From Alphaproteobacteria bacterium (lineage in GTDB: Bacteria > Pseudomonadota > Alphaproteobacteria > Rhizobiales > Aestuariivirgaceae): a DNA stretch of 9,592 nucleotides. The translations under genes were made by a program, and so were the position numbers. Where the stretch lies: positions 1 to 9,592 of the forward strand of contig JAHEJE010000089.1 of assembly GCA_024639035.1 (NCBI GenBank), written 5' to 3'. Under the pieces are notes generated by a model, which did no database searches, was not told the origin of the DNA, and saw nothing but the letters and a program-made list of their open reading frames with translations. Positions 5,901-9,592 of this stretch are shown here, in pieces (position 1 is the stretch's first letter; the number at the start of each line of letters is the position of its first letter).

Positions 5901-5929
5901 ATTATGTGCCCTTGCCAGAACGGTGCCAT
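5901..5929 (-). promoter_or_regulatory. Candidate promoter for the MFS-oxidoreductase operon
   Basis: On the minus strand ATGGCA (complement of 5924-5929) and CATAAT (complement of 5901-5906) are 17 bases apart, with 4/6 and 5/6 matches to sigma-70 boxes. The start site would be near 5894, which places the TGACGCA inverted repeat just downstream of it, where a bound repressor could block elongation. Eye-only prediction. Confidence 0.3.
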
Positions 5930-5940
5930 GCACTGACAAT
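5912..5940 (+). promoter_or_regulatory. Candidate promoter for the RND efflux operon
   Basis: TTGCCA at 5912-5917 and GACAAT at 5935-5940 are separated by exactly 17 bases, matching the consensus in 5/6 and 4/6 positions. Transcription would start near 5947, leaving about 37 bases before the GTG start at 5984. This would exclude the possible upstream ATG at 5939. It overlaps the opposing MFS promoter candidate. Confidence 0.35.
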
Positions 5941-5983
5941 GCGCCGACCAAGTTGCAAGCGACTCGTTTCGAGAGGCCAGCAC

Positions 5984-7342
5984 GTGCTGAAGAAATTATT
6001 GATCATTCCGCCGATCCTGATCGGCATCGCGGTACTTTATTATATGGCAAGCGGGCGCCAGGCACCGGAGCGGCGACCGGCCGAGGAGGTGGCGCGTGTG
6101 GTTCGGGTGATCGAAGCCCGTCCGGTGCAGTTGGTGCCGCGGGTTACCGGCTTCGGCAGCGTGTATCCGGGCACTGTATGGACGGCGATCGCCCAGGTGT
6201 CCGGCGAGGTGGTGTATGTCCACCCGCAGCTCAAGAACGGTTCGATCCTGGCGGCCGGCAGCGAAATCGTGCGGATTGCGCCGTCGGACTTCGAACTGGC
6301 GGTCGCCCAGGCCGAGGCGAACATCCGCTCGGCCCAGGCCCGGCTGAACGAACTGAAGGTCAGCGAACAGAATACGGCCGATCTGCTGGACATCGAAAAG
6401 CGTGCCCTGGCCCTGCGCCAGTCGGAACTCAAGCGCAAGCAGGACCTGTTCAAGCGCGGCACCGTGGCGCAATCGGCGCTGGAGGGCGAACAGCGCGAGT
6501 TTCTGGCCCAATCCAAGAAGGTGCAGGACCTGGAGAACGCCTTGCGGCTGCTGCCGACCCAGCGGGCGGTGATGCGCGAGCAAATCGCCGTCGATGAGGC
6601 CAAACTCGCCTCGGCCCGGCTCGATCTGGAGCGGACGCGGATCACGCTGCCGTTCGATGCGCGGATCGGCAATGTCGATGTCGAGACGTCGCAGTTCGTC
6701 CAGACCGGCAGCAAGCTGGTCACCGGCGACAGCGTCGATGTTGCCGAGGTCGAGGCGCAATTGCCGCTGTCGCTGTTCCGGGCCATGGTTCGGGCCAGCG
6801 CGCCGCCGGGGATGCAGGCGGGCATAACGGCGCAATCGCTGGGCCGTATCGTCGAGCAGATCGGCTTCACCGCGACCGTGCGCCTTAGCGCGGGCGACGA
6901 CGTCATCGAATGGCCGGCGCGGTTTGCCCGGGTTTCCGACGAGGTCGATCCCAAGACCCGGACTATCGGTGTGATTGTCGCGGTCGACGAACCCTATGCC
7001 AAGGCCAATCCCGGCGTCCGGCCACCGCTGAGCAAGGGCATGTTCGTCGAGATCGAGGTGCGCACCAAGCCGCGCGAGAACGTTCTGGTGGTGCCGAGGT
7101 CGGCCGTGCGCAATGGCCAGCTGTATGTCGTCAACAGCGACAGGCGGCTGGATGTCCGCAAGGTCGAAATCGGCTTGCAGCAAGGCGATCTCGCGGTGCT
7201 TCGAGAGGGGCTGGGTGAGGCTGAGCTGGTGGTTGTCTCGGACCTTGTTCCGGCGGTGCCGGGCATGCTGCTCGAGACCCGGCGCGATGAGGAATTGCAG
7301 GCCCGGATCGCGGCGGAGGCGACGGGCAAGGTGAGCAAATGA
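5984..7342 (+). CDS. RND efflux periplasmic adaptor (HlyD/MFP family)
   Basis: This 452-residue membrane-fusion protein links an RND pump to an outer-membrane channel. An N-terminal membrane anchor spans about residues 4-21; no lipobox cysteine is seen, so it is probably held by the helix rather than by lipid. The first lipoyl half-motif is around 68-100 (AQVSGEVVYVHPQLKNG), followed by a long alpha-helical coiled-coil hairpin at about 103-215 rich in Ala, Gln, Glu and Arg. The second lipoyl half (DARIGNVDV onward) spans about 218-250. Beta-barrel and membrane-proximal domains follow, with KTRTIGVIV near 324-332 and LVVPRSAVRNGQLYVV at about 368-383. I chose GTG at 5984 because GAGAGG sits seven bases upstream and it begins directly at the charged residues before the anchor. 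Upstream in-frame ATGs at 5867 and 5939 would add an unlikely N-terminus. The stop overlaps the pump's ATG as ATGA. Confidence 0.93.
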   Translation: MLKKLLIIPPILIGIAVLYYMASGRQAPERRPAEEVARVVRVIEARPVQLVPRVTGFGSVYPGTVWTAIAQVSGEVVYVHPQLKNGSILAAGSEIVRIAPSDFELAVAQAEANIRSAQARLNELKVSEQNTADLLDIEKRALALRQSELKRKQDLFKRGTVAQSALEGEQREFLAQSKKVQDLENALRLLPTQRAVMREQIAVDEAKLASARLDLERTRITLPFDARIGNVDVETSQFVQTGSKLVTGDSVDVAEVEAQLPLSLFRAMVRASAPPGMQAGITAQSLGRIVEQIGFTATVRLSAGDDVIEWPARFARVSDEVDPKTRTIGVIVAVDEPYAKANPGVRPPLSKGMFVEIEVRTKPRENVLVVPRSAVRNGQLYVVNSDRRLDVRKVEIGLQQGDLAVLREGLGEAELVVVSDLVPAVPGMLLETRRDEELQARIAAEATGKVSK

Positions 7343-9592
7343 TCGCCTATTTCACCCGCCACCCGACGGCGGCAAACCTGGTCATGCTGGCGCTGATCAT
7401 CGGCGGGCTGTTTGCCGCCCCGGTGCTGCAGCGCGAAACCTTTCCGAGGATCGATCCGAGCAAGGTCGAGGTCACGGTGTTCAACCCGGGCGCGCGGGCC
7501 GAAGATGTCGAGGAGGCGATCTGCCAGCGTATCGAGGACGCCATCGACGGCATCGACAACGTGGCGGAAATCACCTGTCAGGCCGGCGAGGGTCTGGCAC
7601 GGGCGACGGTGGAGATGGCCGAAGGGGGCAACCTGGACCGGTTTGCCACCGATGTGCGCACCGAGGTCGATGCGATCACCGATTTTCCCGATCAGGCCGA
7701 GGATCCGGTGGTCAAGCAGCTCGGACGCACCGATTTCGTGGCCTCGGTGGCGGTGACCGGGGTGGCGAGCATGCCGGATTTGAAGGCATATGCCGAGGGT
7801 CTGAAGGACCGGATGCTGCGCCATGGCGGCATACCCAAGGTCGAGGTGAAGGGCTTTTCGGACCAACAGGTGCGCATCGAACTGAGCGACCACATGATCC
7901 GGCAATACGGTGTCAGCATCGCCGACATCGCCCGCGCGGTGCAGCGCCAGAGCCTCGATTTGCCGGCCGGCAGCATTCAGGCGCGCGACCAGGATGTGCT
8001 GATCCGCTTTGCCGACGAACGCAAGACGCCGGATGATTTTCGCGACGTCGTGGTGGTGGCGTCCAGCGGTGGCGGCCAGATCCGCCTCGGCGACATGGCC
8101 AGGATCACCGACCGGTTCGATCTCGATGAGGACAAGGTGCTGTTCAACGGCAAACCGGCGGCGATCCTCGATATCACCAAGACCGCAAGCGAGGACACGC
8201 TTGAGGTCATCGATGCGGTCAATGGCTTTCTTGAGGCCGAGCGCGCCGTCGCGCCACCGGGCATCGAGATGGTGGTGACCAACGATGTCTCGTCGATCGT
8301 GCGCGACCGGCTGCGGCTGCTGATGCGCAATGGCGGGCAGGGGCTGGTGCTGGTGCTGCTGGTGCTGTGGCTGTTCTTCGGATTTCGCTATGCATTCTGG
8401 GTCGCCGCCGGCCTGCCGGTGTCGTTTCTCGGCGCGGCGGTGCTGATGGTGGCGGCCGGGTACACGATCAACATGCTGACGATGGTCGGGTTGCTGATCG
8501 TGATCGGTCTGCTGATGGACGATGCCATCGTGATCGCCGAGAACGTCGCCACCAAGCGGGCACAGGGCAAGGAACCTGTCGAGGCGGCCATCGAGGGTGC
8601 CCGACAGGTGCTGCCGAGCGTCTTTGCCTCGTTTGCCACGACGACGTGCATCTTCGGTTCGCTGGCGTTCCTGAAGGGCGATATCGGGCAGATTCTCAAG
8701 GTGGTGCCGATCGTCATGCTGTTCGTGCTGGTGGTGTCGCTGATCGAGGCGTTCCTGATCCTGCCGCACCATCTGGCGCACGCGCTGAAGCATGGCGCGG
8801 ACAAGCCTTCGCGGGTGCAGGCGGCGGTCGACAGGGGGGTCGAGCGGATGCGCGACAGGTGGGTTCTGCCGCTGGCCGGGCTGGCGGTGCGCTGGCGCTA
8901 TCTGACGGCCGGCCTTGCAGTGGCGCTGATGCTGGTGTCGGTCAGCATGATCGCCGGCGGGGTGCTGAAATTTTCCGCCTTTCCCGAACTGGACGGCAAC
9001 GTCATGGAGGCGCGCATACTGCTGCCGCAAGGTACACCGCTCAAGCGCACCGAACAGGTTGTGGCGCGGATCGACGAGGCGTTGCAGCAGGTCAACGAAA
9101 AGCTGTCGCCGGATCAACCCGGCAAGCAGGCCCTGGTGCAGAAGGTGGCGGTCAAATTCAACCAAAATACCAGCGCTGGCGAAACCGGGCCGCATGTGGC
9201 GACGATCACCGCCGATCTGCTTGATTCGGAAACCCGCACGTCGCGGATCGACGACGTGATAGCCCTGTGGCGCGCCGAAACGGGTAAGCTGGCCGATGTC
9301 ATTTCGGTCAAGTTCACCGAGAGCCAGGTCGGGCCGGCGGGGCTGGCCTTCGATGTCCGGCTGAGTGGCAGCGATCTCGACGAGATGAAGGCGGCGGCGG
9401 TCGAGCTGACAAACTGGCTGGCCGGGTATCGCGGCACGTCGAACCTGGCCGACGATCTCAGGCCCGGCAAGCCGGAGTTGCAGGTGCGGTTGAAGGATGG
9501 CGCGGCAACGCTGGGTATCGATGCCCGCCAGATTGCCGATCAGCTGCGGGCCGCCTTCTTCGGCACCGAGGTGAGCGAGGTGCAGCGCGGTT
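7339..9592 (+). CDS. RND efflux permease (AcrB-type), 3' end outside window
   Basis: The first 751 codons of an inner-membrane resistance-nodulation-division pump are present; family members run to about 1,030 residues, so roughly a quarter is missing. TM1 covers about residues 12-30, followed by the porter-domain start ETFPRIDP and NPGARAEDVEEAI, typical of the family. A hydrophobic block at 335-474 holds TM2-TM6, with GLLMDDAIVIAEN at 391-403; D394 and D395 are the proton-relay aspartates equivalent to AcrB D407/D408. ILPHHLAH at 474-481 closes the first half, and TM7 is near 520-541, followed by the second periplasmic domain (KFSAFPELDGN). The pump uses the proton gradient to expel small molecules; its substrate is unknown. 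The ATG overlaps the adaptor stop as ATGA and has AAGGTG five bases upstream, so the two are translationally coupled. The frame is open to the last base. Confidence 0.95.
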   Translation, partial: MIAYFTRHPTAANLVMLALIIGGLFAAPVLQRETFPRIDPSKVEVTVFNPGARAEDVEEAICQRIEDAIDGIDNVAEITCQAGEGLARATVEMAEGGNLDRFATDVRTEVDAITDFPDQAEDPVVKQLGRTDFVASVAVTGVASMPDLKAYAEGLKDRMLRHGGIPKVEVKGFSDQQVRIELSDHMIRQYGVSIADIARAVQRQSLDLPAGSIQARDQDVLIRFADERKTPDDFRDVVVVASSGGGQIRLGDMARITDRFDLDEDKVLFNGKPAAILDITKTASEDTLEVIDAVNGFLEAERAVAPPGIEMVVTNDVSSIVRDRLRLLMRNGGQGLVLVLLVLWLFFGFRYAFWVAAGLPVSFLGAAVLMVAAGYTINMLTMVGLLIVIGLLMDDAIVIAENVATKRAQGKEPVEAAIEGARQVLPSVFASFATTTCIFGSLAFLKGDIGQILKVVPIVMLFVLVVSLIEAFLILPHHLAHALKHGADKPSRVQAAVDRGVERMRDRWVLPLAGLAVRWRYLTAGLAVALMLVSVSMIAGGVLKFSAFPELDGNVMEARILLPQGTPLKRTEQVVARIDEALQQVNEKLSPDQPGKQALVQKVAVKFNQNTSAGETGPHVATITADLLDSETRTSRIDDVIALWRAETGKLADVISVKFTESQVGPAGLAFDVRLSGSDLDEMKAAAVELTNWLAGYRGTSNLADDLRPGKPELQVRLKDGAATLGIDARQIADQLRAAFFGTEVSEVQRG

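Noticed and set aside
5867..5983. Earlier starts for the adaptor at ATG 5867 or 5939
   Set aside because: Both would place 15-39 odd residues before the membrane anchor. The candidate -10 box overlaps 5939, and only GTG 5984 has a good ribosome-binding site.
5996..7183. A 395-residue minus-strand open frame opposite the adaptor gene
   Set aside because: It is an antisense shadow with biased composition and no recognisable domain; the plus-strand HlyD-family protein explains the region.
6994..9195. A 733-residue open frame on the minus strand, antisense to the RND operon
   Set aside because: It lies wholly opposite the adaptor and permease genes, which have clear motifs. Its translation is rich in His, Arg, Gln and Asp with no domain, as expected for an antisense shadow in GC-rich coding DNA.
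1..9592. Search for tRNA, rRNA, CRISPR arrays, insertion sequences, phage genes or toxin-antitoxin pairs
   Set aside because: No cloverleaf, repeat-spacer pattern, transposase, terminal inverted repeats or matching small gene pairs were seen. Composition is uniform, with no sign of a recently acquired island.

Overview
The window is GC-rich, densely packed bacterial chromosomal DNA with eleven protein-coding genes, one of them cut by the right edge. Signal peptides, a tripartite-type RND efflux pair and an RNase T2 with a signal peptide point to a Gram-negative organism. The base composition, the protein families and the short overlapping operons suggest an alphaproteobacterium, perhaps of the Hyphomicrobiales. 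This placement is inference, because no rRNA or other phylogenetic marker is present.

Layout, left to right. (1) 74-1901, minus strand: a three-gene unit read from right to left. It encodes a secreted DUF922-type predicted Zn-protease, a small secreted four-cysteine protein of unknown function, and a YcbL-like glyoxalase II-type metallo-hydrolase. (2) 1902-2027: a 126-bp divergent intergenic region with two interlocked candidate promoters and several inverted repeats. (3) 2028-3651, plus strand: a cold-shock-domain protein, an RNase T2 that overlaps it through a TTG start, and a class I glutamine amidotransferase-like protein. (4) 3648-5848, minus strand: an MFS transporter followed by a zinc-less NADP-dependent MDR oxidoreductase. 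The oxidoreductase gene overlaps the amidotransferase gene tail to tail at a shared TTAA. (5) 5849-5983: a second divergent intergenic region, holding a perfect TGACGCA-N10-TGCGTCA inverted repeat and a candidate promoter for the right-hand operon. (6) 5984-9592, plus strand: an HlyD/MFP-family periplasmic adaptor and an RND efflux permease, joined by an ATGA overlap. The permease runs off the window.

How they may work together. The right-hand pair is an ordinary inner-membrane and periplasmic part of an RND efflux pump; no outer-membrane channel is visible. The MFS plus oxidoreductase pair may handle a small reactive molecule by export and reduction, but the substrate is unknown. The left-hand minus-strand unit mixes two envelope proteins with a cytosolic hydrolase. 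The cold-shock/RNase T2 coupling is the least ordinary arrangement. No mobile element, CRISPR array, tRNA, rRNA or phage gene was seen, and no clearly novel defence or mobile system is present. The more interesting signals are the gene couplings and the two divergent control regions.
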